From: Pectobacterium peruviense
GTDB taxonomy: Bacteria; Pseudomonadota; Gammaproteobacteria; Enterobacterales; Enterobacteriaceae
Reading direction: 5' to 3'
NCBI RefSeq assembly: GCF_002847345.1
Contig: NZ_LXFV01000021.1
Coordinates: forward strand, 39,861-103,860
DNA length: 64,000 nucleotides
Shown here: one piece after another, positions 8,783-18,004 of the stretch
Position numbering within the stretch: the stretch's first letter is position 1
Layout: every line of letters begins with the position of its first letter
Translations under genes and position numbers: made by a program
The notes under the pieces: model-generated
The model's database searches: none
Seen by the model: only the letters and a program-made list of their open reading frames with translations
What the model was told of the DNA's origin: nothing

Positions 8783-9151
8783 TCAGTAGCTGGCATAATA
8801 AACACGTAGCCGATGGTGATCGGGATCGAGTGCCACGAACGTCAGGCCAAAATCCATTTGGATGATGTCCTGAGCGATAGTAATACCCCGTTCCTTCCAG
8901 CTTTCATAAATCGTGTTCAATGCATCCTCACTCTCGACACGAATGGCTAATTCGCTACCGCCGCCCGCCAGTTGGGTTACCGGCTTAACCTCATGCTTAG
9001 ACCACAATCCCAATAGCAACCCAGAGTCAAAAGCGAACATCGCAAAGTTCTCCGACTTCTCAACGGGCTGAAAATCAAAGAGTTCACGATAGAAACATTC
9101 ACTGGTAACGGCATCTTCTACATATAAAAGGACAAGATTTGGTGCGTTCAT
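8783..9151 (-). CDS. VOC-fold (glyoxalase/bleomycin-resistance superfamily) protein
   Basis: 122 residues with the paired beta-alpha-beta-beta-beta layout of the VOC superfamily: NLVLLYVEDAVTSECFYRELF at the N-terminus, the aromatic-rich AMFAFDSGLLLGLW centre, and the closing LTFVALDPDHHRLRVY motif. Members include glyoxalases, dioxygenases and antibiotic-binding proteins; the small size and PDHHRLRVY end resemble the PhnB/YdfO-like binding-protein branch. The function is not known. The ATG at 9151 has AAGGGAA upstream; the frame to 9232 is an extension. It lies just downstream of the WYL regulator gene with two palindromes between them, so it is the probable target of that regulator. Confidence 0.85.
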   Translation of the reverse strand: MNAPNLVLLYVEDAVTSECFYRELFDFQPVEKSENFAMFAFDSGLLLGLWSKHEVKPVTQLAGGGSELAIRVESEDALNTIYESWKERGITIAQDIIQMDFGLTFVALDPDHHRLRVYYASY

Positions 9152-9180
9152 CAGAGATTCCCTTGAATCAGGTGAGTAAT

Positions 9181-9199
9181 AAGCAGAAGGCTTCTGCTT
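9181..9199. repeat. Perfect 19-bp palindrome upstream of the VOC gene
   Basis: AAGCAGAAGGCTTCTGCTT is a perfect inverted repeat about a central G. It sits in the leader of the VOC gene, 30-48 bases before its ATG, and could be a hairpin in the mRNA or an additional operator. There is no T-run after it. Confidence 0.5.
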
Positions 9200-9212
9200 G
9201 CCTGAATGCATC

Positions 9213-9254
9213 GTAGTACGCACTACTGCCAATTTTTGTCAGTAGTCATTACTG
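9213..9254. promoter_or_regulatory. Two palindromic operators for the WYL-type regulator
   Basis: Two similar palindromes lie 13 bases apart: GTAGTACGCACTAC (9213-9226) and CAGTAGTCATTACTG (9240-9254). Both have the form AGTA/GTAGT - spacer - ACTAC/TACTG. The second overlaps the stop codon of the regulator gene. Tandem palindromes just before the VOC gene fit operators bound by the upstream HTH-WYL protein. Binding is inferred, not shown. Confidence 0.65.
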
Positions 9255-9938
9255 CCGAGGAATCTCTTCTTTTTCATGCCATTCTTTTAGCAGTTGCTGA
9301 CGACGACGAGGATAGCGTTGCTCCAAAACCGTCATGCCACGGATACGCTCTGTTCTGAAATGGCGGAATTGCTGGCGATGTTCGCACCAGGCAGCAATCA
9401 CATGCGTTTGATCGAAAAAACCCAATGCAAACGGCCAGATAATGCGGAGAGACTCATTGCCCTGAAGGTCGCAATAAGCAATCTCCGTGCGACGCTCTGC
9501 CCGAATAGCATGGCGCAAGGCTGATAAATCGATCACAACAGATGGAGTAAATTCCGCCTTACCCACTAATAATCCAGAAGAGTCGAGCGCGTCACGCAGT
9601 TCCGATGGCAATACCGCAGCAATTTTCATCAGCGCATCACGGGCCGCTTCCCCCAAACGCTCATCCGTCCTTCTAGCTACCCAGCGCATACCCAACACCA
9701 ACGCTTCAATTTCCTCTTCTGAAAACATCAGCGGGGGGAGCATGAACCCCGGACGCAAGATATATCCCAATCCAGCTTCTCCCTCAATATGCGCTCCCTG
9801 CAATTGCAGCGTGGCAATATCACGATAGAGGGTCCTCTGGCTCACACCTAATTTTTCAGCCAGATACGCACCCGTTACAGGAAAACGGTGATGGCGTAAT
9901 ATCTGTAAAAGATCGAGTAAACGCTGCGTTCTGGACAT
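9249..9938 (-). CDS. HTH_11-WYL domain transcriptional regulator (YafY-like)
   Basis: 229 residues. The N-terminal helix-turn-helix (RLLDLLQILRHHRFPVTGAYL then LGVSQRTLYRDIATLQLQG, residues 4-45) is of the DeoR/HTH_11 type. The C-terminal WYL domain (about 135-225, with IIWPFALGFFDQTHVIAAWCEHR) is a ligand-sensing module. WYL proteins often respond to nucleotides or DNA damage, but many such as this pair simply regulate a neighbour. The start at 9938 is preceded by AAGGTAAGG; the 18-residue extension to 9992 is unlikely. The likely target is the VOC gene downstream. Confidence 0.88.
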   Translation of the reverse strand: MSRTQRLLDLLQILRHHRFPVTGAYLAEKLGVSQRTLYRDIATLQLQGAHIEGEAGLGYILRPGFMLPPLMFSEEEIEALVLGMRWVARRTDERLGEAARDALMKIAAVLPSELRDALDSSGLLVGKAEFTPSVVIDLSALRHAIRAERRTEIAYCDLQGNESLRIIWPFALGFFDQTHVIAAWCEHRQQFRHFRTERIRGMTVLEQRYPRRRQQLLKEWHEKEEIPRQ

Positions 9939-10034
9939 CACCTTACCTTCGCTTCGGGCATGAAAAATCTGTTCAATATCGGGTTGAAACATAGTGATGG
10001 AGAAAAGATTTCAGGCTAAACAAAAAATACAAAA

Positions 10035-10062
10035 AAGCCAGCGCTGTTACCAACGCTGGCTT
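10035..10062 (-). terminator. Intrinsic terminator after carB
   Basis: AAGCCAGCG (10035-10043) and CGCTGGCTT (10054-10062) form a 9-bp stem. On the minus strand it is followed by a T-run (TTTTTTG), so it ends the carAB transcript. Confidence 0.9.
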
Positions 10063-10097
10063 CATTTTTCAGCTTATAACCCTATCGAAGTAAGGTA

Positions 10098-13000
10098 TCA
10101 GCCCTTAATCATCGCATGCATTTCCTGTACGGAAGTGACCTTCTCCGTCGGATCTGCCGTCAACGACATGGCTGTGGCGAAACCGCCGTTCAGCGTCGTG
10201 TCGTAGTGCACCTTGTATTGTAGCGCGCTGCGGCGAATCAGCTTAGAGTCTTCAATCGCCTGACGCCCTGCGGTGGTGTTAACGATGTAAGTGTACTCGC
10301 CATTCTTGATACGGTCCTGAATGTGCGGACGGCCTTCATGCACCTTGTTCACCAGACGCGGATTAATGCCAGCCTCACCCAGTTCAATCGCCGTGCCGTG
10401 CGTCGCATCCAGTTCAAAACCGTGCTTCAGCAGCTTGGCCGCCAAATCCACCACGCGAGCCTTATCACCTTCACGTACCGACAGGAGTGCACGTCCGGTT
10501 TTCTTCATGTGTGAACTGCTGCCCAGCATCGCCTTGGCAAACGCTTCAGCAAACGTGCGGCCAACGCCCATCACTTCACCGGTCGAACGCATTTCTGGCC
10601 CCAGAATCGGGTCAACGCCAGGGAATTTGTTGAACGGCAGCACCACTTCTTTCACCGAGTAATACGGCGGGATGATTTCTTTGGTGACGCCCTGCTCAGC
10701 CAGCGTTTTGCCTGCCATCACTCGCGCGGCAACTTTCGCTAACGGGACACCCGTCGCTTTCGAGACAAACGGTACGGTACGCGCAGCACGTGGGTTCACT
10801 TCAATCAGATAAACTTCGTTATCCTTCACCGCAAACTGCACGTTCATCAGACCGCGAACGCAAAGTTCAAATGCCAGTTTCTCAACCTGCTGACGCATCA
10901 CGTCCTGAATTTCTTTGCTCAGCGTGTAAGCTGGCAGTGAACAAGCCGAGTCACCAGAGTGAACCCCTGCCTGCTCGATGTGTTCCATAATGCCGCCAAT
11001 CAGTACACGTTCGCCGTCGCAAATGGCATCAACGTCAACTTCGATAGCATCGTCAAGGAAGCGGTCTAACAGAACGGGGGCATCGTTGGATACGCTAACC
11101 GCGTTTTGGAAATAACGCTTAAGGTCGATTTCGTCATACACGATTTCCATCGCGCGACCGCCCAGAACATAAGAAGGACGGACGACCAACGGGTAGCCGA
11201 TGCCACGCGCTTTTTCTACCGCCTGCTCAATCGTCGCTACCGTGGCGTTAGACGGTTGCTTCAGCCCCAGACGATTGACGGCCTGCTGGAAGCGCTCGCG
11301 GTCTTCTGCACGGTCAATCGCGTCTGGGCTAGTTCCGATAACCGGTACTCCAGCGGCTTCTAGCTCGCGAGCCAGTTTCAGCGGCGTCTGGCCACCGTAC
11401 TGCACGATAACGCCCTTTGGCTTCTCGATACGGACGATTTCCAGTACATCTTCAAACGTTACGGGTTCGAAGTACAAGCGGTCAGATGTATCGTAGTCTG
11501 TTGAAACCGTTTCAGGGTTGCAGTTGACCATGATGGTTTCATAACCATCTTCGCGCAGCGCCAGAGAAGCATGGACGCAGCAGTAGTCAAACTCGATCCC
11601 CTGTCCAATACGGTTAGGCCCGCCGCCCAGTACCATGATTTTGTCACGATCCTGAGTCGGGTTGGCTTCACACTCTTCTTCATACGTGGAGTACATATAC
11701 GCCGTATCGGTCGAGAATTCAGCCGCACAGGTATCGACACGCTTATAGACCGGATGCAGGTCGAATTTATCGCGTAGCTTGCGAATTTCACTTTCCGCCA
11801 CGCCAGCCAGTTTTGCCAGACGCGCATCGGCAAAGCCTTTACGCTTCAGCGCACGTAAGAAATCCGCATCCAGCGAGGTGATACCTTTTTCTGCAACCTG
11901 CTCTTCCAGACGCACGAGTTCTTCAATCTGCACCAGGAACCAGCGATCAACGTTGGTCAGGTTAAATACACCATCGACAGACATACCCGCGCGGAAAGCA
12001 TCCGCGATGTACCAGATACGCTCGGCACCGGCATCTTTCAGCTCGCGGCGGATCTTGGTCAACGCTTCAGGGTCATCCAAATCGACTTTCGGATCGAAGC
12101 CCGTTGCGCCCACTTCCAGACCACGCAGTGCTTTTTGCAAAGATTCTTGCTGTGTGCGACCAATCGCCATCACTTCACCGACAGATTTCATCTGTGTGGT
12201 CAGACGGTCATTGGCACCGGCAAATTTTTCGAAGTTAAAACGTGGAATCTTGGTAACAACATAGTCGATAGCGGGTTCGAAGGACGCTGGCGTACGACCG
12301 CCAGTGATGTCATTCATCAGCTCATCAAGCGTATAACCGACGGCCAGTTTGGCCGCGATTTTCGCAATCGGGAAGCCCGTCGCTTTGGACGCCAGCGCAG
12401 AAGAACGTGATACACGTGGGTTCATTTCGATAACGATCAGGCGACCGGTTTTCGGGTTTACCGAGAACTGAACGTTAGAGCCGCCAGTTTCTACACCGAT
12501 TTCACGCAGTACCGCCATCGAGGCGTTACGCATGATTTGATATTCTTTATCTGTCAGCGTTTGCGCTGGCGCAACGGTGATGGAGTCACCGGTGTGGATA
12601 CCCATCGCATCGAAGTTTTCGATTGAGCAGACGATGATGCAGTTGTCGTTCTTATCACGCACCACTTCCATCTCATACTCTTTCCAACCGATCAGTGATT
12701 CATCGATCAACAGCTCTTTGGTTGGAGAAAGATCCAGTCCGCGTTCACAGATCTCTTCGAACTCTTCACGGTTATAAGCGATACCGCCACCGGTGCCGCC
12801 CATCGTAAAGGAAGGACGGATAATGCACGGGAAGCCGAGGTCAGCTGCGACAGCCAGCGCTTCTTCCATATTGTGTGCAATACCGGAACGTGCGGTATCC
12901 AGACCGATTTTCTTCATTGCCACATCGAAACGGCGGCGATCTTCTGCTTTATCAATCGCATCCGCCGTTGCACCAATCATGGTCACGCCGAATTCCGCCA

Positions 13001-13322
13001 GCACGCCTTTGCGTTCCAGTTCCAGCGCACAGTTCAACGCCGTCTGGCCGCCCATTGTCGGCAGCACCGCATCTGGACGCTCTTTTTCAATAATTTTACG
13101 CACCACTTCCCAGTGAATCGGCTCGATGTAGGTCGCATCGGCCATTTCCGGGTCGGTCATGATGGTTGCTGGGTTGGAGTTCACCAGAATAACGCGGTAA
13201 CCCTCTTCACGCAGCGCTTTACACGCCTGTGCACCCGAGTAGTCAAACTCACACGCCTGGCCGATGACAATCGGGCCTGCGCCCAGAATCAGGATGCTTT
13301 TAATATCTGTACGTTTTGGCAT
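10098..13322 (-). CDS. carB: Carbamoyl phosphate synthetase, large subunit
   Basis: CarB makes carbamoyl phosphate from ammonia, bicarbonate and two ATP for arginine and pyrimidine synthesis. The 1074-residue protein has two homologous ATP-grasp halves: the first starts [20 protein letters not shown], the second near residue 555 with [19 protein letters not shown]. An oligomerisation domain joins them, and the C-terminal 130 residues are the allosteric methylglyoxal-synthase-like domain that binds ornithine, UMP and IMP. The gene follows carA by 14 bases. Length and motifs are normal. Confidence 0.98.
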   Translation of the reverse strand: MPKRTDIKSILILGAGPIVIGQACEFDYSGAQACKALREEGYRVILVNSNPATIMTDPEMADATYIEPIHWEVVRKIIEKERPDAVLPTMGGQTALNCALELERKGVLAEFGVTMIGATADAIDKAEDRRRFDVAMKKIGLDTARSGIAHNMEEALAVAADLGFPCIIRPSFTMGGTGGGIAYNREEFEEICERGLDLSPTKELLIDESLIGWKEYEMEVVRDKNDNCIIVCSIENFDAMGIHTGDSITVAPAQTLTDKEYQIMRNASMAVLREIGVETGGSNVQFSVNPKTGRLIVIEMNPRVSRSSALASKATGFPIAKIAAKLAVGYTLDELMNDITGGRTPASFEPAIDYVVTKIPRFNFEKFAGANDRLTTQMKSVGEVMAIGRTQQESLQKALRGLEVGATGFDPKVDLDDPEALTKIRRELKDAGAERIWYIADAFRAGMSVDGVFNLTNVDRWFLVQIEELVRLEEQVAEKGITSLDADFLRALKRKGFADARLAKLAGVAESEIRKLRDKFDLHPVYKRVDTCAAEFSTDTAYMYSTYEEECEANPTQDRDKIMVLGGGPNRIGQGIEFDYCCVHASLALREDGYETIMVNCNPETVSTDYDTSDRLYFEPVTFEDVLEIVRIEKPKGVIVQYGGQTPLKLARELEAAGVPVIGTSPDAIDRAEDRERFQQAVNRLGLKQPSNATVATIEQAVEKARGIGYPLVVRPSYVLGGRAMEIVYDEIDLKRYFQNAVSVSNDAPVLLDRFLDDAIEVDVDAICDGERVLIGGIMEHIEQAGVHSGDSACSLPAYTLSKEIQDVMRQQVEKLAFELCVRGLMNVQFAVKDNEVYLIEVNPRAARTVPFVSKATGVPLAKVAARVMAGKTLAEQGVTKEIIPPYYSVKEVVLPFNKFPGVDPILGPEMRSTGEVMGVGRTFAEAFAKAMLGSSSHMKKTGRALLSVREGDKARVVDLAAKLLKHGFELDATHGTAIELGEAGINPRLVNKVHEGRPHIQDRIKNGEYTYIVNTTAGRQAIEDSKLIRRSALQYKVHYDTTLNGGFATAMSLTADPTEKVTSVQEMHAMIKG

Positions 13323-13336
13323 TTTCTCGCTCCTGA

Positions 13337-14485
13337 TTATTTAGCTGAAGAACGGTAAGTCTGAATCAAGTCAATAAAGTGGTCGAACAGCGGCGCGGCA
13401 TCATGCGGGCCGGGGCTAGCTTCTGGGTGCCCCTGGAAGCTGAACGCTGGCTTATCCGTGCGGTGAATCCCCTGAACCGTATGGTCAAACAAGGATTTAT
13501 GCGTGACGCGCAGCGTGTCAGGCAGATTATCTTCATCAACCGCAAAGCCGTGGTTCTGCGCGGTGATCATCACACAGTTGTTATCCAGATCTTTGACCGG
13601 ATGGTTACCGCCGTGGTGACCCAGTTTCATCTTGATGGTCTTCGCACCGCTCGCCAGTGCCAGCAGTTGGTGACCCAGACAGATGCCGAATACCGGAATA
13701 TCCGTTTCCAGGAAGGTTTTGATCGCGCGAATCGCGTAGTCACACGGCTCTGGATCGCCTGGGCCGTTAGAGAGGAAAATACCGTCTGGATTAAGCTTCA
13801 GTACGTCCTCAGCAGGTGTCTGCGCAGGAACAACTGTCAGGCGGCAGCCGCGATCCACCAGCATACGCAAAATGTTGCGTTTCACACCGTAGTCATAAGC
13901 CACCACGTGGTAAGGCAGTTCGCTTTCGTTTTTCGCCGCAGGCAATTCGCCTTCCAGCGTCCAGCTTCCCTGTAACCAGCTATAGCTTTCTGCCGTCGTC
14001 ACTTCTTTTGCCAGATCCATCCCCTTAAGCCCAGGGAAGGCTTTCGCTTTCTCCAGTGCCACAACAGCATCAGGCGCATCACCAGCGATGATGCAGCCAT
14101 TCTGTGCGCCTTTTTCACGCAGCAGGCGGGTCAATTTACGGGTGTCGATGTCGGCGATGGCGACGATGTTGTTGCGTTTGAGGTATTCAGACAGGCTTTC
14201 TTCACTACGGTAGTTGCTGGCAATCAGAGGTAAATCGCGAATAACCAGACCTTGAGCCTGTACTGAGGGGGATTCTTCATCGTTGGCATTAGCGCCGACA
14301 TTACCGATATGGGGATAAGTGAGAGTGACAATCTGGCGGGAATAGGAAGGATCAGTAAGGATTTCTTGATAACCGGTCATCGACGTATTGAAGACCACTT
14401 CCCCCACTGCCGATCCTTCTGCCCCAATGGCCCGACCGTGGAATTGGGTTCCGTCTTCCAGAACCAATAGCGCTGACTTAATCAA
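13337..14485 (-). CDS. carA: Carbamoyl phosphate synthetase, small (glutaminase) subunit
   Basis: CarA releases ammonia from glutamine and passes it to CarB. 382 residues, the same as E. coli. The class I amidotransferase triad is visible: the Cys in [13 protein letters not shown] and the His and Glu in [10 protein letters not shown]. The start is a TTG at 14485 (reads [15 protein letters not shown]); it has GGAGGG 5-6 bases upstream and matches the family N-terminus, while the ATG-type frame to 14512 adds residues that overlap the ARG boxes. Expression should respond to arginine through the two ARG boxes at 14498-14532. Confidence 0.97.
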   Translation of the reverse strand: MIKSALLVLEDGTQFHGRAIGAEGSAVGEVVFNTSMTGYQEILTDPSYSRQIVTLTYPHIGNVGANANDEESPSVQAQGLVIRDLPLIASNYRSEESLSEYLKRNNIVAIADIDTRKLTRLLREKGAQNGCIIAGDAPDAVVALEKAKAFPGLKGMDLAKEVTTAESYSWLQGSWTLEGELPAAKNESELPYHVVAYDYGVKRNILRMLVDRGCRLTVVPAQTPAEDVLKLNPDGIFLSNGPGDPEPCDYAIRAIKTFLETDIPVFGICLGHQLLALASGAKTIKMKLGHHGGNHPVKDLDNNCVMITAQNHGFAVDEDNLPDTLRVTHKSLFDHTVQGIHRTDKPAFSFQGHPEASPGPHDAAPLFDHFIDLIQTYRSSAK

Positions 14486-14497
14486 AACACCCTCCAA

Positions 14498-14532
14498 GGA
14501 ATAAACAATCACGTTATTTGCATATTAATTCA
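14498..14532 (-). promoter_or_regulatory. Pair of ARG boxes at the carAB promoter
   Basis: On the minus strand, TGAATTAATATGCA (14519-14532) matches the ArgR consensus TGAATWWWWATTCA at 13 of 14 positions. TGATTGTTTATTCC (14498-14511) matches at 11. Their centres are exactly 21 bp apart, the spacing ArgR hexamers need in E. coli. Repression by ArgR-arginine at the proximal promoter is inferred by analogy. Confidence 0.8.
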
Positions 14533-14930
14533 GATTCGAGCAACTAAATCAATGCAAAAACTACCTGTAAGGCCAATTTTTGGCAAATTGGGCGCATTTT
14601 AATGATGGTATTCCCAATTGTCTACCCAAACCGCTTTTTTTCTCTTATTTTTATGCTTTCCGGAATAAATAACCGCCCACTGACGTAAAAAGCTCTATCA
14701 ACTCAGATAAGTAAACGGTTGCGAAGCCATATTGTTAAAATAAGGCTAGAGAATCACCAGTAAAAGGCATTTAAGGAGTAAGAGGAGTCAATCATCACTA
14801 AAAAATGGAATAAAATACAAATAAAAAGGCATGATAAAACAAAATAGAAACAAACAAGATAAAAACAAAGGTGAACGTTAAAATATCCACCTTTTTCAGC
14901 TAGATGTGATTTTTATTAAAAAATAAAATA
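14533..14930. other. Gene-free carA-dapB interval
   Basis: This stretch should hold the upstream pyrimidine-controlled carAB promoter. A/T-rich tracts are seen (14640-14660 and 14800-14865) but no promoter I can place with confidence. A 16-codon open frame at about 14831 has no ribosome binding site. Its dapB-proximal end carries the dapB terminator. Confidence 0.5.
14861..14894 (-). terminator. Intrinsic terminator after dapB
   Basis: AAAGGTG (14867-14873) and CACCTTT (14888-14894) form the stem. On the minus strand it is followed by TTTGTTTTTATC. It is placed 37 bases past the dapB stop. Confidence 0.75.
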
Positions 14931-15815
<885 letters not shown>

Positions 15816-15982
15816 CTATCGCCAGTGGATTTACGGCCAGATTAGAAAATACTGTTTGAAGCCGCAGAAAATCAGCAAAACTGTCTAAGCACAGGCATTA
15901 GAATCACACCTGAAATCGATGAAAAACCGTAAGGTATTTAAAGGCAAGCAAAAAAGGTCAAAAATAAACCACATGGAGTAAC

Positions 15983-16004
15983 GCATAAAAATTCATTTTT
16001 ATGC
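15983..16004. repeat. Perfect 10-bp inverted repeat, 230 bp upstream of dapB
   Basis: GCATAAAAAT (15983-15992) and ATTTTTATGC (15995-16004) flank a two-base centre. It is far upstream of the dapB start and close to the end of ispH. It could be an operator or a weak bidirectional hairpin; both ends have A/T runs. Confidence 0.5.
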
Positions 16005-16058
16005 ATTAACATTTTTATGGGTGAATACAGCGGGGAAGATGAACGGGAATAGCAGTGA

Positions 16059-16074
16059 TAGGGCCGAAGCCCTA
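16059..16074. terminator. Short stable hairpin after ispH
   Basis: TAGGGC-CGAA-GCCCTA on the plus strand; on the minus strand the loop is the stable TTCG tetraloop. It lies 14 bases past the ispH stop. No U-run follows, so it may stabilise the mRNA end or work with Rho, not as a classic terminator. Confidence 0.5.
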
Positions 16075-16087
16075 CCGCAGAAACAGA

Positions 16088-17038
16088 CTAATCGATCTGT
16101 TTGACTTCAACACGCAGCTCTTTAGGCACTTCAAAGACGATGTTTTCTTCACGGCCTTGCATTTCAACCGCAACCTTGCCGCCTAATTCTTTCAGGCGCT
16201 GAATCACCTGTTGTACCAAAATATCCGGTGCCGATGCGCCAGCAGTAACGCCAACATGCGAAGCGCCCGTTAACCATGACTCCTGAATATCGTCCGCGGA
16301 ATCAATCAGATAAGCGGCTTTCCCTGCTCTTTGTGCCAATTCAGCAAGACGGTTGGAGTTTGAGGAGTTTTTAGAGCCCACAACAAAGACGACATCTGCC
16401 TTATCCGACAAATGGCGAACCGCTTCCTGACGATTGGTCGTTGCATAGCAGATATCATCTTTACGCGGGCCAACAATCTGCGGGAAACGCTCACGCAACG
16501 CATCAATCACCGCATAGGTATCATCAACAGAAAGCGTGGTTTGCGTCATAAAGCACAGGTTGTTTTCATCTTTTACCTGTAGCTGCCAGACATCATCAGG
16601 GGACTCCACCAGATACATGCCGCCATCCGCATTGCTGTACTGCCCCATCGTTCCTTCAACTTCAGGGTGTCCGGCATGCCCAATAAGAATCGCTTCCACG
16701 CCCTTCTTACTGGCTCTGGCCACTTCCATATGCACTTTGGTTACCAGAGGGCAGGTGGCATCAAACACCGTCAGGTCACGATTTTTTGCTTCATTACGTA
16801 CCGCTTGCGAAACGCCATGTGCAGAAAAAATCAGAATCGCACCATCCGGTACATCTTCAATCTGCTCAATAAAAATCGCGCCACGTTCGCGTAATCCGTT
16901 AACCACATAGCGATTATGTACCACTTCATGACGGACATAGATCGGCGTACCAAACAGCTCCAGTGCACGTTCTACTATGCTGATAGCACGATCGACACCC
17001 GCACAGAAGCCGCGCGGATTAGCCAGCAGGATCTGCAT
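16088..17038 (-). CDS. ispH: 4-hydroxy-3-methylbut-2-enyl diphosphate reductase (LytB)
   Basis: IspH is the last enzyme of the MEP isoprenoid route and yields IPP and DMAPP using a 4Fe-4S centre. In its 316 residues the three cluster cysteines are visible: Cys12 in [13 protein letters not shown], one in [12 protein letters not shown] (near 96), one in [11 protein letters not shown] (near 197). The HGVSQ and [11 protein letters not shown] motifs are present. A strong AGGAGGTG precedes the ATG at 17038, which lies inside the last 20 bases of fkpB. The gene ends the ribF-ileS-lspA-fkpB-ispH operon. Confidence 0.98.
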   Translation of the reverse strand: MQILLANPRGFCAGVDRAISIVERALELFGTPIYVRHEVVHNRYVVNGLRERGAIFIEQIEDVPDGAILIFSAHGVSQAVRNEAKNRDLTVFDATCPLVTKVHMEVARASKKGVEAILIGHAGHPEVEGTMGQYSNADGGMYLVESPDDVWQLQVKDENNLCFMTQTTLSVDDTYAVIDALRERFPQIVGPRKDDICYATTNRQEAVRHLSDKADVVFVVGSKNSSNSNRLAELAQRAGKAAYLIDSADDIQESWLTGASHVGVTAGASAPDILVQQVIQRLKELGGKVAVEMQGREENIVFEVPKELRVEVKQID

Positions 17039-17492
17039 GGGACACCTCCTGTTGTACGGGATCGATATCCAACACGTCGAGATCGAAGGTAATTGCCTGA
17101 CCAGAGAGAGGATGGTTGAAATCCACGGTGACTGACTCTTCGGTCACATCGCGGATAATCCCCGGCATATCGTTCCCGGCAACGCCGCTGAAGAGCATGA
17201 TCGTGCCCACATCCGGCACGCCGGTCTGGGCGAAATCACGACGCAAGAAGAACTGGATCAAGTTCGGGTTAGTCGGCCCAAAGGCCGACTCAGCTGGCAG
17301 CGTAAACTTGCGTTTATCGCCACGCTTTAATCCCAACAGATTTTGTTCCAGCGCGTCAGACAGGCTACTGTCGCCGAGGCGAAACAGCGCTGGCTTGCCG
17401 CGCTCACGCGTGGATTCGGCCACAGAGCCATCCTCCAGCGTCAGTATAAAATGCACCAGCAGCGCGCTGTTGTGCTGCACAGTCTCGGACAT
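17019..17492 (-). CDS. fkpB: FKBP-type peptidyl-prolyl isomerase FkpB (SlpA)
   Basis: A 157-residue SlyD-like FKBP, with the split catalytic domain and inserted chaperone flap ([20 protein letters not shown] and the [11 protein letters not shown] region). It aids prolyl isomerisation and folding in the cytosol and ribosomal particles. Unlike SlyD it has no histidine-rich tail. Its start overlaps the lspA stop by one base (TGATG), and its end overlaps ispH by 20 bases, so the three genes are translationally coupled. Confidence 0.95.
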   Translation of the reverse strand: MSETVQHNSALLVHFILTLEDGSVAESTRERGKPALFRLGDSSLSDALEQNLLGLKRGDKRKFTLPAESAFGPTNPNLIQFFLRRDFAQTGVPDVGTIMLFSGVAGNDMPGIIRDVTEESVTVDFNHPLSGQAITFDLDVLDIDPVQQEVSHADPAG

Positions 17493-18004
17493 CAGTGACC
17501 CTTCTGCTTAACGGTATCAGTATCATCATGCGTACTGAAAAACCCTTCCAGTACGATGAGCGCCGCACCAATACAGATAGCGGTATCGGCCAGGTTAAAG
17601 GTGGCGAAGTGCCAGTTACCGACATAGAAGTCGATGAAATCGACGACGAATCCGTGCCATGTCCGGTCGAATAGATTGCCCAATGCGCCGCCGATAATCA
17701 GCGAATACGCAATGTTATTTAGCCTCTGCTTGACGCTGCCACGGTACATCATCACCAGCAGTGCAACCACAATAGCAATCGCAATGCCGGCAAAGAACCA
17801 GCGTTGCCAGCCGCCTTTATCCGCCAAGAAGCTGAATGCTGCGCCGTAGTTACGGGCGTAATGCAGATTCAGAGAAGGCATCACTGGTACCGTATCACCC
17901 AGCGCAAAGTGGGCAAGGATCCACTGCTTGCTACCAAGATCAATAACTAAAACCAGCACCGCCAGCCAGAGCCAGCGCAATCCACTCGAACAAATTTTAT
18001 TCAT
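17492..18004 (-). CDS. lspA: Lipoprotein signal peptidase (signal peptidase II)
   Basis: LspA removes signal peptides from prolipoproteins in the inner membrane; it is the globomycin target. 170 residues with four membrane helices. The catalytic aspartates are visible in the [17 protein letters not shown] region, [18 protein letters not shown], and the conserved [10 protein letters not shown] motif near residue 115. It starts at ATG 18004, overlapping the ileS stop by one base (TGATG). The neighbours are those of all related bacteria. Confidence 0.97.
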   Translation of the reverse strand: MNKICSSGLRWLWLAVLVLVIDLGSKQWILAHFALGDTVPVMPSLNLHYARNYGAAFSFLADKGGWQRWFFAGIAIAIVVALLVMMYRGSVKQRLNNIAYSLIIGGALGNLFDRTWHGFVVDFIDFYVGNWHFATFNLADTAICIGAALIVLEGFFSTHDDTDTVKQKGH

